DNA of 64,000 nt from positions 62,001 to 126,000 of the forward strand of contig NZ_JACJSC010000007.1 of assembly GCF_014697575.1 (NCBI RefSeq). Direction: 5' to 3'. This stretch comes from Planktothrix sp. FACHB-1365 (GTDB taxonomy: Bacteria; Cyanobacteriota; Cyanobacteriia; Cyanobacteriales; Microcoleaceae). Of the stretch, positions 17,866-26,912 are shown one piece after another. The notes under the pieces were generated by a model that was given only the letters and a program-made list of their open reading frames with translations, did not search any database and was not told the DNA's origin. Every line of letters begins with the position of its first letter. Positions within the stretch are counted from its first letter, which is position 1. The position numbers were made by a program, and so were the translations under genes.

Positions 17866-18711
17866 ATGACCGTTGATGAAGCACTTGCGATCGCAGAAGT
17901 TGTCCTCGATGGCAAATGTTTAAACGACGTGGAGCAGCTAATATTTAGACAATGTTGGGAGGGAAGATGTTCATATCAAGACATTGCTCAACTTTCTAAT
18001 TATGATGATGAATATATAAAATCTATTGCGGCGAAACTTTGGAAACAACTATCAGACGCTTTTGATGAAAAAGTAAAAAAAAATAATTTACAGTCTGTTT
18101 TTAAGCGATATTTGCGACGAAATCAAGTTAATTTGCATCGAACTCAGGAGATAGAAGTTAATCTTAGTGGCGCAAATCTAACTGGAGCAACATTAAATTT
18201 AGCCAGCTTAAGTGGAACAAGACTATTATTTACAAACTTTAGTGAACCTGTCTCATGTCAGCAAGATTTAGAACAAGCATTATTACCAGATCATAACACG
18301 GACTCTCCACGAGAAATTATAAAATCAGAAGAAGAACATCAACAAATCCACTATAACTCAGAAGAAAAAATCTATCTATGGAATAATTTTAATTTCCACT
18401 GCGAAGAACAAATTAAAATAGCTGAAGCATTGGAGCGCGCTAATATCCTTTTTTTTCCTAATGCTAAAGTCCGTCTGACTACGCCAGAAGGTAGATCAAA
18501 TCAAGAAGCTAATTTCTTAATTTTCTATCAAGGTAAATGGGGTATTCTGGAATTATTGCATCCTAATACAGCAAAACCTGAAGATCGCGATCGCCTTTTT
18601 GAAACTCAGGGTATCTGTATTATCCACTATTATGACTATAATAGGTGCAATCAAGAACCCGATGACATTGTGCAGGAATTTATAGAGATTTTAAGCCAGG
18701 AATTAAGTTAG
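17866..18711 (+). CDS. VMAP-type HTH / pentapeptide / nuclease-like protein
   Basis: 281 aa. Residues 1-~85 match the HTH domain seen at the N-terminus of vWA-MoxR-associated and other cyanobacterial conflict proteins: MTVDEALAIAE, then IFRQCWEGRCSYQDIA and AAKLWKQLSDAF. The TIR protein at 54790 starts with the same domain. A short pentapeptide-repeat stretch follows (LSGANLTGATLNLASLSGT). The C-terminal ~120 residues have the pattern EANFLIFYQGKWGILELLHP, like a PD-(D/E)XK fold with the usual Lys replaced by Leu. It could be a degenerate nuclease or a sensor domain. Function unknown. Confidence 0.65.
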   Translation: MTVDEALAIAEVVLDGKCLNDVEQLIFRQCWEGRCSYQDIAQLSNYDDEYIKSIAAKLWKQLSDAFDEKVKKNNLQSVFKRYLRRNQVNLHRTQEIEVNLSGANLTGATLNLASLSGTRLLFTNFSEPVSCQQDLEQALLPDHNTDSPREIIKSEEEHQQIHYNSEEKIYLWNNFNFHCEEQIKIAEALERANILFFPNAKVRLTTPEGRSNQEANFLIFYQGKWGILELLHPNTAKPEDRDRLFETQGICIIHYYDYNRCNQEPDDIVQEFIEILSQELS

Positions 18712-18755
18712 AGATTATATGAAATCATTAAAAGTTTGCTACATATCTGTATTGT

Positions 18756-18783
18756 GTAGAGACGTTGCATGCAACGTCTCTAC
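18756..18783. repeat. GTAGAGACG palindrome (perfect, 28 nt)
   Basis: Perfect 28-nt palindrome with centre GTTGCATGCAAC, between the convergent VMAP-HTH gene and treY. Third member of the family at 11101 and 14723. Confidence 0.9.
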
Positions 18784-18877
18784 TGTAGCACCGATTTCAA
18801 GATTTCATATTACCTAATTTTGAGAGGGTCTGACAACCGAGAGCCGATAAAATCAAGACCCTGAGTAAAAAGCCTAT

Positions 18878-21670
18878 CTAACAACTCGTTAATAAAGCCA
18901 CAGGAAACACTGTTAAAATATCACCTATTTTTAAGGAAGGGCTACCTTTAATCAATTGATGAGTGAGAGTGTCTTCCCAATCAGTAGACCACTCTTCAGG
19001 AATTTCAATGGCTGTATCTTTCCAAATCATTTGACCTAAAGGAAACTGTTTTGGTTCAACTAAATTCGTTAAAAATTGAGGAACAATGGTAATGATAATT
19101 TGTTGACCATAGGTTCGAGCAAAGGCTAAAATATGTTCAGCATAATCTCCCGTTATTTCTAAGGGAATATAAGTTCCTTGTTGATAAACTTCCAGATATT
19201 GTTTCCGAACTATTAACCCTTGATAGATTAAAAATAACTTCATCCGTCCATCTTCAGGAGTCGATTTTAACTCCTCAATCAAAGACAAAATATCCTCCTG
19301 AGAACGGCGTTTAATCTCCTCCAAAAACTGCATCCGTTTTTGATAATCAACGAAACGTCGATTATCAGGATCAACTAAACTTAAATCCCAAAGCTCTGTT
19401 CCTTGATAAAAATCGGGTAAACCGGGGCTGGTGATTTTAATTAAAGTTTGAGAGAGGGAATTAAATATCCCATAAAATGCTATTTTTTGTTGAAAATTTC
19501 TGAACTCTTGTAAAAACTGATTGTCCTCCGAAGGGTTGAGAATTTTATCAACAAAAGTGAAAAAGCCTTCTTCATAAACCGAGTCAGGACGTAACCAAGC
19601 GGTATGAACTTTTGCTTCTCGAACTGCTTTAATTGCAAACTGTTTAACTCGTTCTACAAATTCAGGATATTCTGCTTCATAAAAGGGATAGGAACCGATT
19701 AAATTTTGATACAAGAAATATTCATCATTTCCATCAGGAATAATCCGCCCGTCGGTTTCTATTTTATGATCCCGATTTAACGCAATCCAAGTTCTGACTT
19801 GTGCTTCCCATTCATCAGGAATCTCGGAAATTACGTTTAATCGGGCGCGTAAATCTTCACTGCGTTTTGTATCGTGGGTTGAGGTTGTATTCATTTTGTG
19901 GGGCCAACTTTTAGCTTGTTTTTTATTAAACTGATGGAACGTATCAGAACTAATTCCAAATTGATAAGGTGCGCCCCCTACTTCATTTAAAGACACAAAA
20001 CGATTATACACATAAAACAGCGTATCTTCCACGCCCTTAGCTGTTAATGGCCCTGAAAACTGTTGTAACTTCCTGACAAAATGCAGCCACAACTGTTTAT
20101 TTTCATCGCTTAAATAGTCATCATATTCTAGTAATAAAAACTTTTCAATTAAATTGAGTTCGTTAATCAGTTCAGGATGTTGTCCTTTTGCTTCTTGAAT
20201 GGCAAACTGAACATAATAGCGATCTTCTTCACTGACTTGACCTTCATTAATATAAGTTCGATAAACTGGAAACCGCACTAATACTTCTAAAATGGCAGTT
20301 TGTAACCCATGTAACGTAAAGTCTCGTCCATAACGATATTGACCCGCAATTCGTTTCAGTAATCCTGCTAAATTATCTGCATCTCCCGCTAAGTTTCGAT
20401 CAGCAATTAAGCGTTTTTTATCAATTAATAATTGTTTAAAGGAAACACTTAAACCTGTTACATCTCGATAAATTTGACTGAAGCGATCTTCATTTTTGCG
20501 TTGACAAAATAAATTATTCAAATAAATTAAAAATTCATATCCTGACGTTCCTTCCATGGGCCAACTACTGGGTAAATTTTCTTCAATATCTAAAATTTTC
20601 TCAACAGTTAGATAAACATTTCCGACTTTTTCTCGAATTCCTTGTAAATATTGCAGGGGGTTATATAATCCATCAATATGATCAATTCTTAATCCAGTAA
20701 ATTTACCCGATCTGACGAATTTAAAAATTAAATCATGGGTTTTATTAAAAACTTTTTCGTCCTCAACTTTGACGCTAATTAATTCATTAACTGTAAAAAA
20801 ACGACGATAGTTCAATTCTTCTGCACCGACTTTCCAATAGGATAATCGGAAAAATTGTTCAGATAGGAGTTGATCTAAGAAATTAAAACTTTCGGGATCG
20901 CCTGTTTTTCCATTCAAATATTCAATATTTTCATCAATAAATTTCTGAATATCGCTATTTTCTTGATACAGTTCCCACAGTAATCCTTTTGCAAATACGG
21001 CTTGCGATCGCCGATCTTGACTGGATTCTTCATGGGGAATATTTTTCAACACATAAAGCACCCCTAACAGTTTAATTACATTGGGGTGTCTTCGTCCTAA
21101 TCGTTCTTCTAATTCTTTCAAACGAGGAGTGATTAAATAAGTATAGGATTCAATTTTTAAGGGAAACTTTAAACTATAATAATTAACGGATAACCCTGCT
21201 TCTCCATAAGAAATTTTTAATTGCCCATTCTCTAAACAATTGCCATAAAAATCTCCTAATAAGGGAGCTAAAACACGACCTTGAAAATCACTATAAGGAT
21301 GTTTCCAATCAATATCGAAAAATTCTAAATAATCCGAATCAGAACCAAATTCAAAGATATCTGTTAAATATTGATTTTGACTATCATAAGCCATGTGATT
21401 GGGAACAATATCCTGTAACCATCCCATGCCATTATTTTTAACTTCTTCCATTAATTGATCAAAATCTTCCTGCGTTCCTAGTTCAGGATTTAATTGATTC
21501 GGATCAACAACATCATAGCCATGAGTGCTTCCGCTTCGAGCTTTAAAAATTGGAGACGCATACAAATCAGAAATCCCTAACTCCTGTAAGTAAGCAATAA
21601 TCTCTTTAGTCTGATTAAAATTAAAATCGGGATTAAACTGAATCCGGTAGGTAGCTAGAGGAATTCGCAT
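18878..21670 (-). CDS. treY: Malto-oligosyltrehalose synthase
   Basis: 930 aa starting MRIPLATYRIQFNPDF, the classic TreY start. It is a GH13 barrel with long insertions: YASPIFKARSGSTHGYDVVDP, then GLRIDHIDGLYNPLQYL holding the nucleophile Asp, and later NTTSTHDTKRSEDLRARL and SPGLPDFYQGTELWDLSLVDPDNRR. TreY turns the reducing end of maltodextrins into a trehalosyl unit, and TreZ (31369-33189) then frees trehalose. The two are usually adjacent; here a ~10-kb block lies between them on the same replicon. The length is normal. Confidence 0.95.
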   Translation of the reverse strand: MRIPLATYRIQFNPDFNFNQTKEIIAYLQELGISDLYASPIFKARSGSTHGYDVVDPNQLNPELGTQEDFDQLMEEVKNNGMGWLQDIVPNHMAYDSQNQYLTDIFEFGSDSDYLEFFDIDWKHPYSDFQGRVLAPLLGDFYGNCLENGQLKISYGEAGLSVNYYSLKFPLKIESYTYLITPRLKELEERLGRRHPNVIKLLGVLYVLKNIPHEESSQDRRSQAVFAKGLLWELYQENSDIQKFIDENIEYLNGKTGDPESFNFLDQLLSEQFFRLSYWKVGAEELNYRRFFTVNELISVKVEDEKVFNKTHDLIFKFVRSGKFTGLRIDHIDGLYNPLQYLQGIREKVGNVYLTVEKILDIEENLPSSWPMEGTSGYEFLIYLNNLFCQRKNEDRFSQIYRDVTGLSVSFKQLLIDKKRLIADRNLAGDADNLAGLLKRIAGQYRYGRDFTLHGLQTAILEVLVRFPVYRTYINEGQVSEEDRYYVQFAIQEAKGQHPELINELNLIEKFLLLEYDDYLSDENKQLWLHFVRKLQQFSGPLTAKGVEDTLFYVYNRFVSLNEVGGAPYQFGISSDTFHQFNKKQAKSWPHKMNTTSTHDTKRSEDLRARLNVISEIPDEWEAQVRTWIALNRDHKIETDGRIIPDGNDEYFLYQNLIGSYPFYEAEYPEFVERVKQFAIKAVREAKVHTAWLRPDSVYEEGFFTFVDKILNPSEDNQFLQEFRNFQQKIAFYGIFNSLSQTLIKITSPGLPDFYQGTELWDLSLVDPDNRRFVDYQKRMQFLEEIKRRSQEDILSLIEELKSTPEDGRMKLFLIYQGLIVRKQYLEVYQQGTYIPLEITGDYAEHILAFARTYGQQIIITIVPQFLTNLVEPKQFPLGQMIWKDTAIEIPEEWSTDWEDTLTHQLIKGSPSLKIGDILTVFPVALLTSC

Positions 21671-21774
21671 AATAATTATTGAAATGAAATTGGAAAAATC
21701 AGGCTGATTTTAACTTGTATGATTGATCTTAGGTATCTATCTCTAGGTTGAAAATAGTGTTTAGCGGATTAATC

Positions 21775-22005
21775 TCAAATCTTCTTTGATTTTTTCAGGT
21801 CAGCTATGTTGGAGATGATTTGTGTTTTTTTAATTTCTGCGCGAATGAAGGAAATGAGGTTATATTCTGAATCCAAGGGAACATCTCGACAGGTTTCACG
21901 GGTAACTTGCGTTAAGCCAAAACTTAAGTTACTAATGGAGTGATAGCCAGACAATTGGAGCCAAATGTTACTAAAATCACCACGTTGGTTTTCATCGGTG
22001 GAAAT
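21775..22005 (-). pseudogene. Possible 3' remnant of an unrecognised gene
   Basis: An open minus-strand frame of 76 codons with protein-like composition ends in a run reading SNLSFGLTQVTRETCRDV...FIRAEIKKTQIISNIA. It has no start codon region and overlaps the 5' end of the truncated nucleotidyltransferase. It may be the tail of a gene lost by rearrangement. I do not recognise the family, and a chance ORF is possible. Confidence 0.3.
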
Positions 22006-22747
22006 TCAGCATGAACTAGAAGTATTGCTAATTTGTGCTAACACTCAGGTAAACCCAGAAAACAGGCAGAGATTGAAAACTCTACTGCAAGAGAATATAG
22101 ATTGGGTCAAGTTGATAGAGATGGCAAATTACCATAAGGTGATGCCGCTTTTGTACTCAAACCTGAATGGGATTTGTCCAGAAGCCGTTCCCAAACCGAT
22201 TTTGACAAAGTTACGACTAGAGTTTCAGTTTAATACTCGCAAAAGCCTGTTATTGAGTGGTGAACTGGTCAGATTGTTGAATTTGTTTGAAACCCAAGGA
22301 ATCCCCCTTCTTCCGTTTAAAGGGCCTGTATTAGCCGCTGCTGCTTATGGTAATTTACTACTGCGACAGTTCAGCGATTTAGATATTCTAATTCATACTT
22401 CAGATATTGAACGGTCAAAAGCACTGTTTTTATCTGAGGGATATCAAATGAAAATTGAGCGCGTCGAACTAACACCGGAACAGGAAAAAGTGTTTTTGCG
22501 ATCAGATCAAATCTATCAATTTGTCCGCGAAGCTGCCTACCCATTTCTTCACCCTAAAAAAGAAATATTGGTAGAACTTCACTGGGGAATTATGCCACAG
22601 TATTTTTCTTTTCCTATTGATGATCAGGGGTTATGGGAAAACTTAGATTCACTGGTGATTGCCGGGAGAACAATACCAAATCTGTCGCCAGAAAATGCAG
22701 TTTTGGCAATTATAGGACACGGAACTAAAGATAGAACAGGTTGTTAA
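21965..22747 (+). pseudogene. Truncated nucleotidyltransferase (NTP_transf_5-like)
   Basis: 260 aa, against 362-375 aa for the two full paralogues here. It shares ELEVLLICANTQVNPENRQR, the substrate-pocket region LLPFKGPVLAAAAYGNLLLRQFSDLDILIH with a DLDIL metal-site motif, and VELHWGIMPQYF. It ends abruptly at LAIIGHGTKDRTGC, where the paralogues continue for ~130 residues (ICDIAELI...). No rest of the gene is found downstream. The catalytic domain seems complete but the C-terminal helical domain is lost. The family is uncharacterised but recurs beside RRE proteins and HPr-kinase-like kinases in RiPP clusters. Confidence 0.75.
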
Positions 22748-22934
22748 AAAAGTTAAGAAATAACTGAACATCCTTTCAGTTTTCTAAAATTTTGGGGGTG
22801 TCATCTACTCACTCCTTAAAATAGAGATTTTGATCCTTTAACTCTTTAAAGGATCGTAATATTATGGCTTTTTATTGAGTCAAAATAAATAACATTTTTT
22901 TGCAGATCGAATCTCAAATTTACGGGAAATGAAC

Positions 22935-22963
22935 TTGACATCTATCTAAGGTTATAGTAAAGT
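22935..22963 (+). promoter_or_regulatory. Candidate promoter of the PqqD/kinase unit
   Basis: TTGACA (22935-22940), 17-bp spacer, TAAAGT (22958-22963), about 50 bp before the ATG of the PqqD-type gene. The -35 is perfect and the spacing ideal. Confidence 0.6.
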
Positions 22964-23014
22964 TAAGGATAGTTAAATACAACTAAGTTTATCCACCCAA
23001 AAACCTGATCACAA

Positions 23015-23479
23015 ATGATGAATCCAGACGAAAAATTTAATGCCAATACTCCCAAAGTTGTTCATGAAAGTATTGATGGTGAAGTCGTCGTCGTCAACTT
23101 AGAGCAGGGAGATTATTTTAGTTTAGTTAAAGTCGGCGCAGATATTTGGGACGGCTTGATGAGAGGTCTTTCCAGAGGCGATATTGTATCAGAAATCATT
23201 CAGCGCTATGAGGGTGAACACACCATTATTGAAAATGCCGTTAATCATTTGATTGAACAATTACAGAAAGAAGAACTGATTGTTCTCCATACAGGAGATG
23301 AGGTAGACAGCCACAACAACCCTAACGATCCAACTCCAACCATTGCCAACTTAGAAAAATTAAAATTTGAACCTCCCAGCTTACAGAAATACACGGATAT
23401 GGAAGAACTACTGGCTTTAGATCCTATCCATGAAGTTGACGAGCAAATCGGTTGGCCGAGTGCTAAAGTTGAAGTTTAA
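23015..23479 (+). CDS. PqqD-type RRE protein with leader-like C-terminal extension
   Basis: 154 aa. Residues ~12-92 form a PqqD/RRE winged-helix domain (VVHESIDGEVVVVNLEQG, YFSLVKVGADIWDGL, AVNHLIEQLQKEELIV). RREs bind RiPP leader peptides. A Pro/Asn linker follows, then a tail at 117-148 with FEPPSLQKYTDMEELLALDP and a GWP near the end. The tail resembles lasso-type leaders (Y/FxxPxLxxYxDxxxL). So this is a recogniser joined to a substrate-like tail. It is not a PQQ gene, as no other pqq gene is present. A GGGAGG terminator-like hairpin follows, then the kinase gene. Confidence 0.8.
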   Translation: MMNPDEKFNANTPKVVHESIDGEVVVVNLEQGDYFSLVKVGADIWDGLMRGLSRGDIVSEIIQRYEGEHTIIENAVNHLIEQLQKEELIVLHTGDEVDSHNNPNDPTPTIANLEKLKFEPPSLQKYTDMEELLALDPIHEVDEQIGWPSAKVEV

Positions 23480-23490
23480 TTCCTTCAAAA

Positions 23491-23518
23491 AAGGGAGGGT
23501 TTTTTCCTCCCCATTTTT
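23491..23518 (+). terminator. Hairpin after the PqqD-type gene
   Basis: GGGAGG (23493-23498), a loop of G and six T, then CCTCCC (23506-23511), followed by CATTTTTT. A short but GC-rich stem before a T-run. It may attenuate read-through into the kinase gene. Confidence 0.6.
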
Positions 23519-23548
23519 TAATAATTGTCGCTCAGTCCCAAAAATCAG

Positions 23549-24637
23549 ATGATTACAAATACATTTGAAAATATTGATCATTCTGCTCAAGCTGCTCAGA
23601 AAGATTCTTTAGATTTTTTCAATACTGTTTATGAATTACATGAAAAAGCTGAGGTTTCTGCTGGGGGTTGTATTGACCGTTTTTACTGCATAGCAGGGTT
23701 TAAGATTCGGTTGCGGTTTGCAGGGGAAGCCTTAATTCCATACATGACTCCAGCTTTAGCACACTTAGAAACAGAACCTTTTTGCGATCCAGCACTTACA
23801 GTTTGTTTGTGGGATAGCACCTCGACAAATACGGTAATGCCACCTCCACCTTGGCAGAGAAATCAACATCATCCCAAGCGTGGAGAGATTTACGGTTTCA
23901 ATACCGAGCGCCTTCACACCAGTTTCCAATGGGGTGCATTTGCGTTAAGTATGTTGGATAGCGATCGCAATCTAGGAATTTATTGGGTTGAAACAACCGA
24001 ACAAATTCCTTATTGGGAAAAAGGTTCGCCGCTACGGACAATTTTAAACGTCTGGATGAGTAAGCGGGGCATCCAGCTAGTTCATGCTGGTGCTGTCGGA
24101 CTCCCATCTGGTGGCGTACTGCTAGTAGGAAAAGGAGGTTCTGGGAAATCGACAACAGCGTTAACTTGCCTGAATTCTCAGCTTTTTTATGCCAGCGACG
24201 ATTACAGTCTCATCTCCCCCGAACCAACCCCGACGGTATTTAGCATCTACAACACGGGCAAGAAAAATGCCGACGATGTGGATAGATTACCGTTTTTGGC
24301 TAAGGCTATTAGTAATAGTGATCGCCTTTCAGAGGAAAAAGCACTTTATTTCATTAACGACCATTTCCCTGAAAAAATATTGACCAGTTTCCCCATCCGT
24401 GCAGTTTTAGTGCCGCGCATTACGGGAAAAACAGATACCTCCTTAACAGCTACCTCTGCTGCTGCTGCTTTAGCTTCACTCGTCCCCAGTACCATAATTC
24501 AATTACCAGGTTCAGGAAAAGAAGCTTGCCAAATTATGATGCAAGTTTTGCAAAAAGTTCCTTGTTATTATCTAGAACTTGGTACTGATTTAGAACAAAT
24601 TCCTCAAGTCATTTTAAACCTTATTACAAACCCATAA
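23549..24637 (+). CDS. HPr-kinase-like (PEPCK-fold) serine kinase
   Basis: 362 aa from the ATG at 23549; a TTG at 23525 would add eight residues. The C-terminal half is an HPr kinase/phosphorylase-like P-loop domain. HAGAVG precedes Walker A VGKGGSGKST (about 193-202 of the 362-aa form), and FYASDDYSLI is the Walker-B-like acidic region. The N-terminal ~150 residues are a separate domain. No PTS HPr partner is seen. Such kinases accompany RRE and nucleotidyltransferase genes in lasso-peptide-like clusters (as in paeninodin-type loci), where they phosphorylate the peptide. A similar role here is inferred. Confidence 0.8.
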   Translation: MITNTFENIDHSAQAAQKDSLDFFNTVYELHEKAEVSAGGCIDRFYCIAGFKIRLRFAGEALIPYMTPALAHLETEPFCDPALTVCLWDSTSTNTVMPPPPWQRNQHHPKRGEIYGFNTERLHTSFQWGAFALSMLDSDRNLGIYWVETTEQIPYWEKGSPLRTILNVWMSKRGIQLVHAGAVGLPSGGVLLVGKGGSGKSTTALTCLNSQLFYASDDYSLISPEPTPTVFSIYNTGKKNADDVDRLPFLAKAISNSDRLSEEKALYFINDHFPEKILTSFPIRAVLVPRITGKTDTSLTATSAAAALASLVPSTIIQLPGSGKEACQIMMQVLQKVPCYYLELGTDLEQIPQVILNLITNP

Positions 24638-24640
24638 GCA

Positions 24641-25411
24641 ATGGACAATCAACCATTATTCGTTAGCGTTATAATCCCCGTTTACAATGGAGAAAAATAT
24701 CTAGCGGAAGCCATTCAAAATGTCAAAAATCAGGATTATCAACCATTAGAAATCATTGTGATTGATGATGGTTCAACAGATAAAACTGCGGAAATAGCTG
24801 CCCAATTCAAAGACTGTATCCGCTATATTTATCAGCAAAATACTGGGCCAGCAGCGGCTCGCAATCATGGCATAAGGATAGCCAATGGAGATGTAATTGC
24901 TTTCTTAGATGTTGACGATCTCTGGTCGGATAATAAACTGAAACTGCAAGCAAATTACTTAGCAGATCATCCCTCGGTAGGGATCGTTCAGGGATTAATC
25001 CAACAGATGAAACTATTGCGACAGGAAGAAGACGATCAAGCTATCTTTGAACCTACTTACAAACCTTACAGTTATATTAATATAGGCAGCGCAATTTATC
25101 GAAAAACAGTTTTTGAGAAAATAGGCTTTTTTGACGAAACACTTAAGTACGCTGAAGATGTAGATTGGTTTATTCGAGCGTGGGAAAATGGCATTTCAAA
25201 AATTGTATTGGATCGAGTCAGCCTGTTTTATCGCAAGCACGAAGATAATATGACAGGCGGTAAAAATTTAGTTGAACTTGGTTTTGTAAGAATTTTCAAG
25301 AAACACTTAGATCGATGCCGAAAGCGAGGTAATCTTCAAATTAATTCTTTATTAGAAGTGCCAATTAATGAATATCTCGGCACTTCTCCTGAAATACCCA
25401 AAATAGTCTAA
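24641..25411 (+). CDS. Family 2 glycosyltransferase (1)
   Basis: 256 aa, beginning 4 bp after the kinase stop and so translationally close to it. It is a GT-A fold: VSVIIPVYNGEKYLAEAI at the N-terminus, IIVIDDGSTDKTAEIA, the nucleotide-sugar site GPAAARNHGI, and DVDDLW in place of the usual DxD. The C-terminal part has YAEDVDWFIRAWENGI and an RKHEDNMTGG segment. It is soluble with no membrane helix. It transfers a sugar from an NDP-sugar to an unknown acceptor. Two more GT2 genes follow, so they may act in series. Confidence 0.88.
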   Translation: MDNQPLFVSVIIPVYNGEKYLAEAIQNVKNQDYQPLEIIVIDDGSTDKTAEIAAQFKDCIRYIYQQNTGPAAARNHGIRIANGDVIAFLDVDDLWSDNKLKLQANYLADHPSVGIVQGLIQQMKLLRQEEDDQAIFEPTYKPYSYINIGSAIYRKTVFEKIGFFDETLKYAEDVDWFIRAWENGISKIVLDRVSLFYRKHEDNMTGGKNLVELGFVRIFKKHLDRCRKRGNLQINSLLEVPINEYLGTSPEIPKIV

Positions 25412-25433
25412 CAATTAGAATAGAGAGAATAAA

Positions 25434-26147
25434 ATGATAGAAAATTCACCTGTGGTAAGTGTAATTATTGCAGTTAAAAATGGAGAACGTCGATTAGGAG
25501 AAGCGATCGAAAGTATTTTGTCCCAAACTTATAAAGAATACGAAATTATTGTTGTAGATGGCCAATCTACAGATAATACTGAAAAAATTGCTAAATCTTA
25601 CGATCAAGTTCGCTATATCCGTCAAACTGGTAAAGGTCTTGCTGATGCTTGGAACCTTGGAATCGAGGCTGCAAAAGGAGAATTAATTGCTTTTCTCGAT
25701 TCCGATGACCTGTGGGCACCTAATAAATTAAGCCTTCAGGTTGATTACTTGGTCAATCACCCGTTAATTCAGTATGTGATCGGCAAATTTAGGTTTATTT
25801 TAGAACCAGGATGTCCTATTCCTATAGGTTTCAAAAAAGAACTCTTAGACAAGGATATTGTTGGCCCTATTCCCGGAACTTTAATGGTACGTAAATCTCT
25901 ATTAAATTCAATTGGTAAATTTAATACCGACCTCGTTATTGCTAGCGATGTAGATTGGTTTGCGAGAGTCAAAGATGAAAATATACCTATGACTGTCATC
26001 CCTGAAGTTCTTCTTTATAAACGAGTCCATACCGAAAATCTTTCATCTAATGCTGAGAAAAACAATCAAGAATTATTACAGTTACTTAAGCAATCTATCA
26101 ATCGCCAACGACGTTCGCAAATTCCCAAAAATCAAGACATTAGTTAA
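25434..26147 (+). CDS. Family 2 glycosyltransferase (2)
   Basis: 237 aa, 22 bp after the first GT2. GT-A motifs: VSVIIAVKNGERRLGEAI, IIVVDGQSTDNTEKIA and LDSDDLWAPNKL with the DSDD metal site, then ASDVDWFARVKDE. It differs from its neighbour in having VDGQSTD for IDDGSTD, the version found in many GT2s acting on lipid-linked or protein acceptors. Probably part of the same operon. The acceptor is unknown. Confidence 0.87.
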   Translation: MIENSPVVSVIIAVKNGERRLGEAIESILSQTYKEYEIIVVDGQSTDNTEKIAKSYDQVRYIRQTGKGLADAWNLGIEAAKGELIAFLDSDDLWAPNKLSLQVDYLVNHPLIQYVIGKFRFILEPGCPIPIGFKKELLDKDIVGPIPGTLMVRKSLLNSIGKFNTDLVIASDVDWFARVKDENIPMTVIPEVLLYKRVHTENLSSNAEKNNQELLQLLKQSINRQRRSQIPKNQDIS

Positions 26148-26193
26148 TCATAAACAGGCATAAATCCAATCTGAAATTAGAGAAGTGATCGGG

Positions 26194-26883
26194 ATGAGCA
26201 ATTCTTTTTTAGTCAGCGTCATTATTCCAGTTTATAACTGCGAAAAGTATCTAGCAGAAGCGATCGAAAGCGTGCTATCTCAAACCTATCAACCACTAGA
26301 AATTATTGTAATAGATGATGGTTCAACTGATGGCAGTGCAGAAGTAGCAAAGAGCTTTGGTACTACAGTGCAATACTGTTTTCAAGTCAATAGCGGTACG
26401 GCGGCGGCTCGTAATCGAGGCATAGAATTAGCCAAAGGCGATTTTTTTGCCTTTCTCGACGCAGATGACCTTTGGGTAGAGGATAAATTAACCAACCAAA
26501 TGGCAGCATTTACCAATAACCCTAATCTTGATGTCGTATACGGACAGGTTCAACAGTTTATTAGTCCAGACTTGGCGGAAAATCTGAAAGCTAAACTACA
26601 GGTTTCTCCTAAATTAGCACCGGGACATATTCCTTCAGCATTGGTAATCAAACGGGATTCTTTTTTTCAAGTTGGCTTATTTGAAACTCAGTGGAAATTA
26701 GCCGAATTTGCTAGTTGGCAGGTGCGTCTTACAGAACTAGGACTCCAGACGATGATGTTACCCGAATTAGTAGCCAAACGGCGACTGCACGAAACCAATA
26801 AGGGAATTAAACAACGCGAATACCAAACTGAATATCTTCAGATTTTGAAAGCATCACTAGATCGCCGCCGTGCTAAAAGTTAG
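26194..26883 (+). CDS. Family 2 glycosyltransferase (3)
   Basis: 229 aa from the ATG at 26194 (MSNSFLVSVIIPVYNCEKYL); a GTG at 26185 would add three residues. GT-A motifs: IIVIDDGSTDGSAEVA, NSGTAAARNRGIELA and LDADDLWVEDKL. The C-terminal part, FASWQVRLTELGLQTMMLP and RRLHETNKG, ends with a basic helix. It is close to the first GT2 of this cluster, which suggests tandem duplication. Confidence 0.87.
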   Translation: MSNSFLVSVIIPVYNCEKYLAEAIESVLSQTYQPLEIIVIDDGSTDGSAEVAKSFGTTVQYCFQVNSGTAAARNRGIELAKGDFFAFLDADDLWVEDKLTNQMAAFTNNPNLDVVYGQVQQFISPDLAENLKAKLQVSPKLAPGHIPSALVIKRDSFFQVGLFETQWKLAEFASWQVRLTELGLQTMMLPELVAKRRLHETNKGIKQREYQTEYLQILKASLDRRRAKS

Positions 26884-26912
26884 GATATTCAAATAGGTTA
26901 TGATTCACGGAT

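Noticed and set aside
23015-23479. PQQ biosynthesis gene pqqD
   Set aside because: No other pqq genes; the RRE fold is shared by many RiPP systems and the tail is different.
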